From Manduca sexta (Eukaryota; Arthropoda; Insecta; Lepidoptera; Sphingidae), in contig NC_051129.1 in assembly GCF_014839805.1 (NCBI RefSeq), positions 12,900,920 to 12,964,919 of the forward strand: 64,000 nucleotides of DNA, written 5' to 3'. The position numbers and the translations under genes are program-made. How positions within the stretch are numbered: position 1 is the first letter of the stretch; each line of letters opens with the position of its first letter. Below are positions 23,463-35,849 of the stretch, in pieces. The notes under the pieces are model-generated. The model saw only the letters and a program-made list of their open reading frames with translations, made no database searches and was not told the DNA's origin.

Positions 23463-26400
23463 ACATATCGACGCTGGAAAGCAAACACGTAGTAACCCGC
23501 AAAACTAAAATTGTTCACCAGAGCAGAAAAACTATTAATGTTTAAAAAAAATATTATAACTTGCGTTTTTATAGACCTAGAGTTACCGTTTTTGGACACT
23601 ATATTTATATTTTTGTGCTGAATAAGTTGTATTAAACGCCATTATCCTAAAGGTTGTTTAAAAAAATATTTTGCGGGTTACGACATTTGAAAATATTTTT
23701 TCAATCCATTAAAACGTAGTAAATGAAAAGAGTAAATATATGGAACGATGCAAATCACACTTTTTTAGGGAGAGCATACATGTCGTAACCAAAGTTGCTT
23801 TAAGCAACATTACTTAGAAAAACGTCATAATAATTAAAATCTGTGAATATTTAGCATTTAGTATGCAGTAAATAGCATTACTTTTCGCATTCTGAAAAAG
23901 TGAATGACTTTAAGCGTAAGTCTATTAAACTGGGATTGCTAAATAAACTGCTGTAAGAGACAAAAAAATTGGTTAGTCTACTTTTGAAATGTTTATTAAT
24001 ACAATGAAAATGTACTTTTTAACAAAATGTTCTCGTTTTGTATTTTGTTTTTACATTTGGGCCACAGTTCGACTACTTGACATCGACAAAACAATTCAGT
24101 TGGTTTTTATTGGTGAAAAAAAAACTTACAAATGTACACTGAAGTATATTACTTTCCAAAATTATCATTTTGCTCATTTATATATTTAAAAAAACTAAGT
24201 CTCGCTTTAGGAACCTCATAAAACCATTTAATGAATGAAAAATACTCAATACCTTCTATGCTAGAAATAGATTAAAAAAAAACTCATAATCAGTTCAATC
24301 TTCAATTTAATAATTGTCCTTAATCTCGGTGTCAGGTTAGTAATCTTTAACTTTTGCATTGGTCTTGAAATTTTGTCTCTCAAAATCTCTGCGGCAGTAA
24401 TGCGATGGCAAAAGGGGCAGACCGAGTACATTTGTTGCTTTTTTAATTACATCCTCAGATGTTTTGTTGTAACCTCCAGCCCTTCGTCATCCATTTTCTC
24501 ATCCGAAACCGTCGATCATCGTATATAGAGTATAAACCATAAATCTTTGTATAATTTCTATCGTGGCAATCAGGCATGCTTTACATCTATCTTCGCCTTC
24601 ATTTATGTAAAATTCATGTTTGACTTCTATTTGGGGTAACATTATTACTTCGTCGTTAGACTGACATTCTATTAGCACATTGAGCTATTCAATCTATTCT
24701 TCTTTAGTAGCTGCCGAAACCCCAAAAATGGTTAAAAATATTAACAAGTCGTTCTCTTGAAACATGTCCGCAGTTGTTACCACACCACCTTCGACTCTTT
24801 CTGTTAATATACGATTCTCCTCTCTTTTTCTTTTCACTATTTTCTTTTATAATTTCAGTCTTCGATTTGGATTTCTCCAATGACTGAATTGAATGCTGAA
24901 CTTTTTTAGTCTTTTTATTCTTGTTCTGTTTCTTATTCAGTCTCTTATTGTTATTTATCTATTTATCTTATCTAAAACAAGAAAATCTTTAACATTTAAT
25001 AATCAAACTTTACAGAATTTAATTGTTTAGTCTAATAATTATATTCTTATCATAAGACAATTCATTACAACATTATTTTTATTTGAACTGTTTTGTTCAG
25101 AATCACTTGAAAAAGTAGTTGCTTCTTTTCTATTCAATCCAAGACTTGAATCATCCGAAGGAAAAGTTTCATTTAGTTGAATATTATTAACAAAATCTAG
25201 GTAAGATTTATCAAAATTTAGTTTTTTTTTTTATCGTCGATTAAAAACATTTTAGGCTTCTCCTCTTGCGATTTACTAAAGTCTGAGACAGAGGCATATC
25301 TTATATCATCGTTAGTGTCTAAAAACATGGGAAATTCGGTTTGATTTACGTTTTTTATTTTTCTAAACGTATACGTTTAGAGAAAATAATAAACCAATTG
25401 GTTATAACCAACTTCCATATTTTCTCTTTCTTTAAATAACTTTTTAATATTTGCCTGCTGCGTTATTTCTCATTTAGATTCCAAAAATAAGTTTACATTT
25501 TATAAAAAATAGTGGTTACTACTGCTTTTTCTTTAGCATTTCCAACCTCAGCTCCAAAGTTACGTTCAACAATTACTTCTACTTCATATGATTCAAGTGT
25601 CGCCCAATAAGGACTATTACATTCAATTTTATTTGATTCTATTGAACCAAATCCGTCAGGAGATACTTTGAATAGACCTGATTTTTTGTGGTAAAGCATC
25701 ATATGTATTTTAACAATGTTTATGTCATCTATGATTAATTTGTTATGATTTTGGCGAGTTTTGTTTCATGAACTGGGCAGTTGCAGCTAAATAATTAATT
25801 ATAGGGTTTCTCAATTGTTATTTTAAGTTGATGACGTGGAAGTAAAAAGCTGTTCCTCCGCAGTATGATCCTCATTTTATTAGTATACATTTTTTTTTTC
25901 TGTAAAACTAATTTTCTATATTGATCTATAATTATACACTTTTTCTTCAAGAGTACTTAACTTAGATTTGTTCGCTATTTTTTTCATATTCAAAACCATC
26001 TCAAAAGTTCTCCCGCCACTTTATTCACTATGCTGCCATCTTAAAGAGTACTTTTGTATATTTTAGCGAGATTATCAGTCAATATTTTGGAAAGAATAAC
26101 TGTTGTGATAAATATATTCTAAATAATTACGGTAACAATTATAATGCTTACGTAGGAAAAAATCCACAAGCAATAAAAGTTCTAAGATAATAACATTGTA
26201 CTTACTTCACCTATACTCGATTTCATTTTCTCGCTTACTATTTTTCGGTATATAAATTTTCACTACAAATCGTCCGTACACTTCGGCTACACAACCCGCA
26301 CTAAGACATGGCGTAAGTATCAAAGGAATGTCTACGGCGGCGCTGATCATAAGATGTAAATCCGCAATGTGTTAAGCCTACAATCATTAGTACTATTGTA

Positions 26401-26880
26401 AACCTAACTTATTTGTTAAATTGGATCCCTGTAAATAGTGTAAAGGTCTCGACCATAAAAACTAAATGCCGTGCAAAACGTAGTAAACACTACTATTTAA
26501 AAAATATGCCCACTAAATGCCCACTAAATGGTGTAAACTCAAATAATCAAAATTAACGAGCAACAAACATGTAGTAACCTGCACTGGATATGGAATTACT
26601 GATGATGTAAATTATAGGTTTAATGTTTTTATAGAAAATGAATTGTCGTAAGTAACATAACAAAAAATAATAACAGTTTTTTTGTTACTTACAGCGTTTT
26701 ATGGGATAAAAAAAGGAAAAAATAGGTAAATTTTAAAAATCCTATTTTTGTTATTATTAGTCGTACAATTACTTGGAAAAAACCATTCGACGTGTTTTAA
26801 TTTTCTAATTCCAATGATGTATTAAAAAAAAAAACCGCACATGTCACTTACTACGTGTTTGCTTTCCAGCGTCGATATGT
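23463..26880 (-). mobile_element. 3.4-kb element bounded by identical 33-bp inverted repeats
   Basis: The 33 bases at 23463-23495 (starting ACATATCGACGCTGGAAAGC) recur exactly inverted at 26848-26880. Near the ends a motif like ACRTAGTAACCYGC recurs (23486-23500, 26568-26582, with partial copies near 23650, 23715 and 26478), as expected for transposase-binding subterminal repeats. The interior carries a decayed minus-strand gene. No clear target duplication was seen. The superfamily is unknown to me. Confidence 0.6.
24340..26226 (-). pseudogene. Decayed, apparently spliced gene inside the 33-bp-repeat element
   Basis: On the minus strand, ATG at 26226 opens a tiny first exon (MKSSI) with a donor G|GTGAAG at 26211/26210. 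It joins in phase to an acceptor at 25730-25729 and reads DINIVKIHMMLYHKKSGLFK, then SPYWATLESYEVEVIVERNF, up to a stop at 25495-25493. Farther on the frame is broken but protein-like pieces remain: FPMFLDTNDDIRYASVSDFS (about 25340-25280), LDFVNNIQLNETFPSDDSSL after a frameshift in an A-run, a basic stretch KSKTEIIKENSEKKKRGESY (about 24880-24810), and LGLPLLPSHYCRRDFERQNF (about 24410-24350). I infer a transposase-like gene because of its location, but I do not recognise the family or any catalytic triad. It cannot encode an intact protein now. Confidence 0.45.
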
Positions 26881-27674
26881 ACATATTACCTGTTTTAAAT
26901 TTTTCATTTTTCAGGTGCTGTAAGCCTTCTGCCAATTTTTGGAATTCTATGTCAATGAGAAGTGCTCTATATGTTTTGATTCCTTGTGAAATCACAAAAT
27001 ATGCGAATTTATAGAAAATAATATTTTTGTCATTCTACGTTCTGATCACGTGAGTTACAAATTTTATTTTTTCTGAAAGATACCGTAAATCCGATTATTT
27101 GTTATAAATATCAACTTGACATGACAACGCATTCATTAGAAAAGGGTCGTGAGAGACGTACAGTCGGCCAACAAAGTGAACTTGCAAGGTTACCTTTTGA
27201 GGAACCCTAATAATTAAATAATTATATAATGATGATATTTATTTATTTTTTTACACCTTATATACAAAGAGTATAAAGGCGGACATAATGCTGAAGGCAT
27301 TTTCTACCAGTCAACCTTTAAGTGGACTATACTTTTATCATCTAAGCTGTACTAATAAACAAATACATATGCATTAACGCATGTGCATTACCGTCGAACA
27401 AAGAGAATTCCGTAAGGACGGGAATTTCCAGTCCGATAGAGCGCGCTTGCTTGCTTTAGCAATGAGAAATATATTTTATGCACACGTTACAAATTCTCCG
27501 AATAAAATTTTATATTTGAATACATAATAATCAATCTGGGAATACATATGATTAAAAGTTAAAGTCACGCACCTGTATGGGTTGACAAACAAAACTCCTT
27601 TCGAAGTTGAAATCATTTTTTTACCTGTTCAACCGGACTTGAATTGAAAAGCCTTGCCATAATACTCTGGTAGG

Positions 27675-27865
27675 ATATTTATATCCGCCAGAATAGTGAC
27701 CACCGTACACAAGGTGTAAAACAGCGTGGACAAACTTTTGTACATCCGGATCAGGCCAGCATAATTGTATCCACCGGTGAGGAATAATCATTTCTCATCT
27801 ATTAATGCGGAAGATGATCACGCCAATCCACTTATCATTAGGTGGAGTGGACTTTACAGTGCCAA
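27675..27865 (+). mobile_element. Family C repeat
   Basis: It contains AGTGACCACCGTACACAAGG, CAGGCCAGCATAATTGTATC and CCACTTATCATTAGGTGGAG in the family order. Confidence 0.6.
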
Positions 27866-30800
27866 ATGGAACCTTTATTATATTTTATTATGTAGATATA
27901 AATTGTTGTATACAATGTTACATATTTTATTATTATAATATATTTTTGAGTCAAGAGGACGCATAGATACGTATTATTTCGTAAGATAAACTTTTATCTG
28001 TTGGATGCTTTATTAAATATGGAAGATTTAAGTACCACTTAAACAAATTATGTTTACTCTAAGTGCCTATAATATAAATTTATCTCATAAATAAACATTA
28101 TTATTTCGTTCATATGAAGTAACCTATCTTACTTTCAGTCTTTGTAAAAACTATGACAGTATAATAATAGTCCAGTCCAATTAACATTTAAGTTAGGAGA
28201 AAATCGCATAGAGCTGAAAATTGGTATAGACGTTAAATATGTCTTCACCAATAAAATGTCAAAAGTCCCCGTCGATCCTATGTGTGCATAAAAATTTATT
28301 CAAGGTCAAAGGTAAAAAAAGTCCGGTTTTTCCCATTTTTCTCTAAACCAGGGATCTCATCGTAAAAATAGGTGCGTTAAATTTGTAGATCATACAATTT
28401 TCTACAACAATTGTTCTTTTTTTTCGTACGAATCACCGTTCGCGAGATATCTCGATTTTAAAAGTTGAAAAACTTATATTCTTCATGGACGTTCGTGTCT
28501 ATAGCATACACAGCAATGACTGTAGCGGAAACAATGGGGCAAATCCGCGTTCATTTTCAAATGAAATGTATCTAAAACTAGCTATATCCGCAATCTAGCA
28601 GGCGCATAAAAACTCTGATCATGCCCCAAACTGTCTTGTTTACGAGGGAATACTGTCAACCTCTAGCCTAATACGGTTACGGCCCACGTGGCGCGATACC
28701 GGCTTGGAATATCCGAAATATGTTTTCATACTTTCATGCCAGATAGTGTAACATGTTCACTATCAACATATTTAGGATATGGGTTGGAAGGGGATTTTCA
28801 GATTTGGCATATTTGTTGTTCATACTAAAAGCCATTGATGACAGAAGAATCTTCAAGTTTTTTTTTGTTTGCGACAGGTCAGATTATTAATAATAAAAAT
28901 TTCTTGCTAAAAAACTTACAATTGAAAACATTAATTACAATTACAAATTTACCAGAATATTAACATCACAGGAATTCATTATTATTATGTTAGAATTTAG
29001 ATGTTGTAACATGTTTCGATGCAAATAGCAAACGATAGAGGACGATGGTTATCTCTGGAGGAGGCCTTTACCTTCGACTGAGAGGGATTCTTGCAATTTT
29101 AGTCAGGTTAATATTTACAGGTATATTCCTGCCACGTTATTAATGTCCGCGCGATTTAATTTTAGCGGGTATAAATCAAAGAATGCAAGCATCATCTGAC
29201 ACGTCGCAGTCCACAACCCAATGGCATAAATACTAATTTTTGACTTAAAAAAACTAAATATGCTTAGATTAATAACGAATGGTGTTAATTATCTAGGAAA
29301 TATGAAGTAAACTACTTCACATTAGGTAAGCAACAATAAAAACCCATAGATTATACGATCTATTGAAGGTCTTGTTAGCTATCTACTGTCAAAAATCCTT
29401 TTCACGCTTTTCATTCACAATAGGTACATATTTATACGCTGCTATAAAAAGATGAATTATCAAAACACATATTCACCAGTTGGTAGTTATTACCTTCCAA
29501 GAATTGAAGGTAGAATAATGTTTGTTCAAAACATAAACGGCTAACACACATCAAACCAGGCGATGTCGCAACTCTTTAAAATATATCTACCCATATATTA
29601 TAAAGGTACAAGATTTTTTTTTATCGAGGGGAAAACTGGATGGATGGTTGGAACTGTTCTGTAGATTATGTAGACCTAATATCTACATTCTGGAATATAG
29701 CATCGTCTGATCTAACATTAAGCCGAGACCCTAACACAATATACCCACACTGGCATACTGACGAAAACCTGCGGTGGCCTTCTTCGGTGTATAATAGACG
29801 GCTCCGGGATATCCTGTTGCACAAAGATAGCTGCACGGAAAAAGATAGAAGACTAGGGTATTAAGAAGAAAGAGAATATTTGATCAACACCCAGGCTCAG
29901 AACATTATTGTAAATTATATACCTAAAGATTTGTCCCGATGCGGAGATTAAATATCAATGGCAAATATCAAAGACAACTTATCATCGCTGCGTTAAAGGG
30001 TTCGTAAAAATGTTAACGTCTAAAAAAAAACATCATAGCACGTAGAATGATTTTATATATAGTAACAGAAAGTTTAGTTCTAACTTCCGCCGACATGCGC
30101 CGTCTCTCATCTCCAATAGCTTATTTATCGCTGCGATATCGCACCACCTTGATGTGCGTCGGCACTCAGCCATATATAGAGGTCTATTTTCGAAGCTTTA
30201 TGTTGTCATTGTCCAAAGGGGTTCATGAAACTGTCCGGGTCAACCCTTTTAACTCGTTGTGGCTCTAAATAGTATCTATAACGGTATGAAATGTACGCGT
30301 GATACTAATATAAACTCGAGCTTTATTTTCGCTTACATAAGCTTTTTTTGGATCTTGTATCTGAATAAATTGAACTTTAATAATAAATATATTTTGTTAA
30401 AGTTTTGACGTATTTGTGCGTAGTAAATTATATTTACATCTATAATTATTTTAAAACAATAAGGGCCCGTTTCATAGGTTTCAAGTAAATTTTAATTCAC
30501 AGTTATATCTACATCTTATGTAGATAGTACTCATTTTATTATCATCTATTTGGGAGTGTAGATTAGGGTAAGACTTTTGTATTTGATCGGCTTACACAGT
30601 TATGTGATAAGTAGCATTTACATGTTGTGAAACAATCCCTAAAGTTTGTCCGATATTTACACATAACAGAAATTATCGAAAGAATTGCAATACAAACAGA
30701 AATGCAGCGGAATTTTGGCCCACAAATAAACTACGACCCATATTAATATATAGACTTTTTTACCATGAAGTGTGCATAGTAGTGTTGTTATTCCCAAGGT

Positions 30801-31230
30801 ACTCGCGAGCAGAGCCCCAACAACACCCACTACATCGCTAAATAAGAAATGCCTAAGTACCCTCTCACTAGAGGAAATCTTATTGTTTTATATTAAAAGA
30901 TTTGTAATAAAGACTTAAGTCAGAATCTCTGAGTATAATCTGTTGAACGACAATAGTCTTGAATGGAGTCTTAAGTCGGAAGGATTAGCGCGGCACGCTC
31001 TTGGGCTTAACTGATTGGCAAGCGGCCGAGGTAGGCTTTAACCTCCATTCTTGACAATATGTACGGTATTCATTAAGGAAGCTGAATATAAACTAAATAT
31101 ATTATAATCTATATGGCATATATACAGCGATAGGCTCACCCCTTATCACATAATGAGACTGATTACTCACGGCGAGAAGTTGGTGCAGCACTTGCCCCTC
31201 TGTCTACCCCTTTGAGGATGAAAGGCGCGC

Positions 31231-31248
31231 GTGTGTGTGTGTGTGTGT
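31231..31248 (+). repeat. GT microsatellite
   Basis: Nine GT units at the end of the SINE family A fragment 31110-31230. Confidence 0.9.
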
Positions 31249-32077
31249 AATTTTTATTATACTATACGATATTATCAGATTTTCCAAGAATGTGGCAAAT
31301 GTTTAAAAGTTTCAGTCTCCTGAGTATAAATATATGAAAATGTTTCAATTAAACTTAACATGTGTAGATAATTTTAAATTCTAAATAAGTTTAGCTAGTT
31401 TTGTGGCAGACTACACATTCATTTTAACAAATTGTCGCCTTTCATCTTCTATACCGAAGTTAGTCTTCTATTATATGCATTCAATGCAATTTGTTCCGAT
31501 CCACACAAACTTCGTAAACTTCACTCGAAGTATATTTTCTTGACAACTAACAAGTTTAACTTTGGCATGTATTTTCAAAGTTCTCTTTGTTGAATTATTA
31601 AATAGTGTTTTCAATAAGGGAATATTTAGATGCCTTTTATAACAGGAGATAATTCTCCTGGTGACAAATAATATTCACGAATCTTGGTTGTGTTTGAAAC
31701 ATTTAAGTCTGCGCGGCGCCTTTGGAAAGTAATGGAGATTGGCAAATACAAGCCGCCGTACGAGACGCCACAAGTTAACATAGTTACTACAACGTAACCG
31801 AATTAATTAATATTATAATCATTAACAAGGCTAATTTCGACCACGTCTTCGAATTTTCGATTATTAGACTAGATTAGTAATGAGACCTTTTTAAAAGCTC
31901 TCGATAATTCAAGATTTTTAAGGCAATATTATAAATCGATTAATTGAATTTTATGGAGTTGAACCAAGTTACAGCTACAGTGCAATTTTATCACTTCGTA
32001 ATCACCAGCTTCAAAACATTGCTGAGCATAGGTCTCTCCCAAAGATATCTAGACTCATCTGGTACTAATATGTACGA

Positions 32078-32155
32078 GCCCTGTATTGTATACTGTCCCA
32101 CTGCTGGGCACGGGCCTCCTCTTCTACAGAGAGGGATTAGGCCTTAGTCTCACCT
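32078..32155 (-). mobile_element. SINE family B 3' fragment next to another cyclase donor
   Basis: CACTGCTGGGCACGGGCCTC and GAGAGGGATTAGGCCTTAGT match the 3' end of family B. It is shorter than the 15861 copy and lies about 60 bases past the exon end at 32215. Confidence 0.65.
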
Positions 32156-32214
32156 GGTAGAAGCGGTCATTTTTAGCATTTGCACAACATAAATTCAACT
32201 CAACTAAAACTTAC

Positions 32215-32421
32215 CAATATAAGTGCAAACAGCGGCAGGGGCGCGTGGTGCGTTGCCATCAGAGTGCCAGCTCCTAGACTGATGGTGACCAGCATGGACC
32301 CTGCTAGAGCCAGGGCTTCCCACTCCGCCGCCGCCGGGAATAGCGCCAGACATAGCACTATTGATAACACAAACGTTATCACTGACAGAGATGCTATCGA
32401 CTTCACTTGCGTAGTTAATTC
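32215..32421 (-). CDS. Adenylyl cyclase, exon encoding transmembrane helices of the first cassette
   Basis: This exon of 69 codons begins in phase 0 after TTGTTGCAG (acceptor at 32424-32422) and ends in phase 0 before GTAAGT (donor from 32214). The reading ELTTQVKSIASLSVITFVLS is followed by further hydrophobic stretches (SIVLCLALFPAAA; then ALALAGSMLVTISLGAGTL; then PLPLFALIL), consistent with helices 2 to 4 of the first six-helix cassette. It joins in frame to the exon above it across an 11.2-kb intron, giving QHSH followed by ELTT. On the genomic 3' side, a minus-oriented SINE fragment ends about 55 bases past the donor. Codon third positions are GC-rich against an AT-rich intron background. 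The assignment rests on position, phase and hydrophobic pattern as well as family resemblance. Confidence 0.8.
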
Positions 32422-32639
32422 CTGCAACAAAAAAGATCATGAATTTTAGAGCAATAAATTATTCACGGTTTTGACAGCGTGAGTTCGATTTATGCCTTAA
32501 AAAGTAGTCTTTGTCCTTTTTTGGGATTCCAATTTAGTCCGTATTTAATCAAAATTCATTTAGTAATTAAGCAGTGAAACCGTAATAATTACTACTTACT
32601 TACTTTCACTACTTCTTTATCATATCATATTGGACTATA

Positions 32640-32845
32640 TTTTTTTTTATAAAGACACGGCAAAGCGACTCCACTGTCCCTGATGGTAAGTGGAGTGGGG
32701 TCCAATAAAATGTCGATTGACGAGAGATGATTACTCCTCGAGAGTCGATGCAATTATGCCGGCTGATCCCGGAACGCCACACGCTTACGTGGGTCACTAT
32801 GGCGGGTTATAGCACCTTGTCTACGGTGGTCGCTATCCAAACGTT
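32640..32845 (-). mobile_element. Family C repeat, inverted
   Basis: A leading T-run, CTGATGGTAAGTGGAGTGGG, GCAATTATGCCGGCTGATCC and CTTGTCTACGGTGGTCGCTA give the reverse complement of 17066-17310. It lies in the first recognised cyclase intron. Confidence 0.65.
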
Positions 32846-32922
32846 GGATTAAAATTTAGGCCAGATTCAATGCTATTATTTGGGATAAAAGGCACCTTAT
32901 TAAAATATTATCATCTAATTCA

Positions 32923-33135
32923 TCAGGACATATCATTCCGAGTGATTGGCAAATTATTACGGTCTAGTAGCTGCTTTGATCCTTTGAAGAATTTTACAGT
33001 GACTGCTTCCAATTTCTTAACACCTTTCGTTTGCTCATGCGTAGTTTCAATAAATGTAAGCGTCGAAATCATGAGAAGACCGAATAAGGACACGAGCAAT
33101 AAGCGAACAAATCTGCCAAAAGCGCCACAACTCAT
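32923..33135 (-). CDS. Small signal-anchor or secreted ORF, 70 codons, unrecognised
   Basis: A complete minus-strand ORF starts at ATG 33135 and stops at TGA 32925-32923. The N-terminus (MSCGAFGRFVRLLLVSLFGL then LMISTLTFIE) is basic and then strongly hydrophobic, as in a signal peptide or type II anchor; a hydrophilic tail follows. About 35-40 bases upstream the sequence AATCAGTGC resembles an arthropod initiator (TCAGT), and TTTAATAA occurs shortly after the stop. It lies inside the long intron between the two most 5' adenylyl cyclase exons, in the same orientation, but its phase does not offer an obvious splice into that gene. It may be a first exon (a possible donor is AAAG|GTGTTA), a nested small gene, or chance. 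Confidence 0.3.
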   Translation of the reverse strand: MSCGAFGRFVRLLLVSLFGLLMISTLTFIETTHEQTKGVKKLEAVTVKFFKGSKQLLDRNNLPITRNDMS

Positions 33136-34015
33136 AATAAAACCACCTAGAACTTAGATTTATGAAGCACTGATTGACACTGCACTCCTCACCCCTCAGA
33201 GTCATTCGTTAAGTCTCATAATACGTACATACTGGACAATAACAACCCTCGCGCAACGCTTGACGGCAGGCGCGTAGTTACTGTAGGCCTAAGCAGTGAA
33301 GTGCACCGAGACTGTCGACGTCAGAGGGTCTCCAGACCCTGACCAGTGATCTTTTTTATTGGCACTTTGTGAAAAGTGACACTGGGCCCTTTTGTTTTTT
33401 TTACAGCCTTGGGTACCTAACTACCCCACTGCTGGACGCCTAAAAGTCATTGCGATGGTATGCTGCCCAGTCAGACCTTCGTAAGAGACATTTCATATAG
33501 TATACTAACATACCTTTTACTCTTAAATAATACTTTAGTATGGCATCTCTTGATAGATTTTCCGACTGCCCAATATAAATTCCACAATCTATTACATTCT
33601 ATATCTCCGCATTATCGATTTTGACCTTATTCATATTAGAATTTGCAAATTGTAATTTCTTAAGAATTTAATTTAACTAAAGATATTTACGGCATTTGAG
33701 ACAACAGTTTAAATCACGGAGCCTTTGTTAAAAATCATTGAACAGTAAAAGTATTTTGTGACGCAACTATCTTTAGGTGGTTCCATAACACTGGAGTAAT
33801 TAGGCGAAACCAATCAATACGTCGTTAGCCGTAATTTCAGGGACGGCAATAAAGATAGGAATTTCAAGGTCCTGTTGATAGACTGATAAAATAGTTTTTA
33901 TACTCGCATACAACTGAACGACATGAGACATGGCTTCCACCGCCGCTCAAACCTTCATATTCATTGCGTAACTTCTTCCTTTTCTCCTATCTGTCATTAT
34001 CCCAGGGTAAAGTCA

Positions 34016-34345
34016 AGCGGCGATAGCCTAGTTGGGTGTGGAACGGACTACCAAGACGAATGTCCGCAGGTTCAAATCCCAAGGGCACACACCTCTGAAT
34101 TTTCTAAAATCATGTGTGTATTCTTTGTGAATTTATCGTTCGCTTTAAAGGTGAAGGAAAACATCGTGAGGAAACCTGCACATCTGAGAAGTTCTCTATA
34201 GGAATTTCGAGGGTGTGTGAAGTCTACCAATCCGCAATAGGCCAGCGTGGTGGACTAAGGCCTAATCCCTCTCAATAGTAGAGGAGGCTCGTGCTGAACA
34301 GTGGGCAAGTATATAATACTGGGCTGATATTATTATATATTATTA
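34016..34345 (+). mobile_element. tRNA-derived SINE, family B, full length
   Basis: It starts AGCGGCGATAGCCTAGTTGG with a B box GGTTCAAATCCC at 34069-34080. It continues GTGTGTATTCTTTGTG, GAAAACATCGTGAGGAAACC and GTGGACTAAGGCCTAATCCC, and ends GGGCTGATATTATTA. The 92-codon ORF at 33923-34201 is a reading of this SINE. Minus-strand copies lie at 51226-51535, 15861-15992 and 32078-32155. Confidence 0.8.
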
Positions 34346-35401
34346 ATGTGCAGTAAGCACAACAATTCCTTTTCAAGCATGATGCAGAAAAAAAATGTTT
34401 TAATCACTACTTACTTAAGTCAACAATTTTTGAAGAAAAAATCGTGTTAGAAAAATCAAGTATCGGATCCAATCATGGACCACATGCCCCCTAAAGCTAT
34501 ACGTCGCCAGACTCAAGGAACGGCATAACACTTAATTACGCGTGAGAAGTTAGATCTCATAATAACAGCAGTTTCACTTCAATATCAGAATGTTATGTCG
34601 GTTATATTGAACTTTGAATGTCGCTTCACGGTTATGAGCTTTCGCATTTAATTAAATGGATATTTTAATTACAGTAACAACTGCAATATGAATATACATG
34701 GCTACATTTCAAATTAATTCATATTCGTTTAGAAATCATTTATAGTAATGGATTTTATTACACGTCCCTTCAAGTTCTTCTTTATGATATAATTGAAGCC
34801 AAGTAATTATTTATGAATATATTTAATGCACTTTTATTCTCCATGTGAAGACTCATCAATAACTATTCCTAAAAATAAACGGTCGCCATAGACGTAATCG
34901 GCATGGATTCATTCATTCTCATAGGATCAAAGAACCCAAATAAAAGAAAATATCTTTAACATAATAAGAAAAAAATCACGTTTATGCAAAAATCATTACG
35001 CTTTTCTATGTCTAACCAGACTGCATACGTTAATCATTCATTTATCATTCATTCATTCAGTGTACAATACTCTGAAATGTCATAACACACGTCACATCAA
35101 CTTCCCACCAATACGATAACCGCTAATAACCGGCCTTATCCGGATATAATCGGTTTAATCCAGCATTGTACAATATACAGTGGAGGTAATCACTGTTGAG
35201 TAACTTTATTGAGATTGACAATTAGATGGAATTTGATGGGAGGTGTTTTATGACATAGAAGAAGAGCGATTATTTCACCAAATATCATATAATTGTATTG
35301 TTCATAGATACCTACAAAACCAAAAATAAATCATAGATCCTTTCGGATTTACTTAGAAAAAACAATATTAAAAGAGCTTATGGAGCTTATCTTATTCACC
35401 A

Positions 35402-35600
35402 CTAGCTTCCGCCCGCAGCTTCGCCCGCGTGGATTTCGGACTTCAAAAATGGAGGAGGTGCTCAATTTGTCGGGATGTTTTTTTTAATGTATGGTGGTAT
35501 ATAGGTGGTCCGATTGTCCGGTAAGGGTCTGATCATGGGATCCTGGTGAAATCGAAGGATGTATATAGCATGATTCAGTATTCACGCGTGATGGCTTATT
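35402..35600 (-). mobile_element. Helitron 3' end, second subfamily
   Basis: On the minus strand it ends CGGGCGAAGCTGCGGGCGG then AAGCTAG at 35402, with T following, which is the Helitron 3' signature. The interior is unlike the 6967-8215 copy and its 5' end was not found. Confidence 0.5.
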
Positions 35601-35849
35601 ATTAGCATATTTCATGTATAACTTTGGTGTTTCTATACCGATTTCTATGATTCTTTTTTATGGAATATTTAATAATGTTAACTTTTTTAATTAGGGATGA
35701 CTGAGAGCAGCCCCGGATCTTGAATTTTTTTAAGGCGGGGCAAAATCTGGATAATGCCGCCCCTAACCACCTATATTTTTACTTTTGTCATCATCATCAT
35801 CATCATTTCGCGCTCCGCGGGAAATAATTTATGTGTGTTATATACTGGT

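Larger units (their letters stand above)
16144..32214 (-). other. Cyclase intron of about 16.1 kb
   Basis: It contains SINEs (16375, 17066, 19187, 27675, 31110, 32078), a hAT MITE (20483), a LINE end (21120), a hAT-related element (21603) and the 33-bp-repeat element (23463-26880). The stretch 28190-28500 looks like an unclassified repeat (TTCGCGAGATATCTCGATTT). I see nothing else in 28500-31100; ORFs at 29640-29864 and 30047-30268 have no support. Confidence 0.6.
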
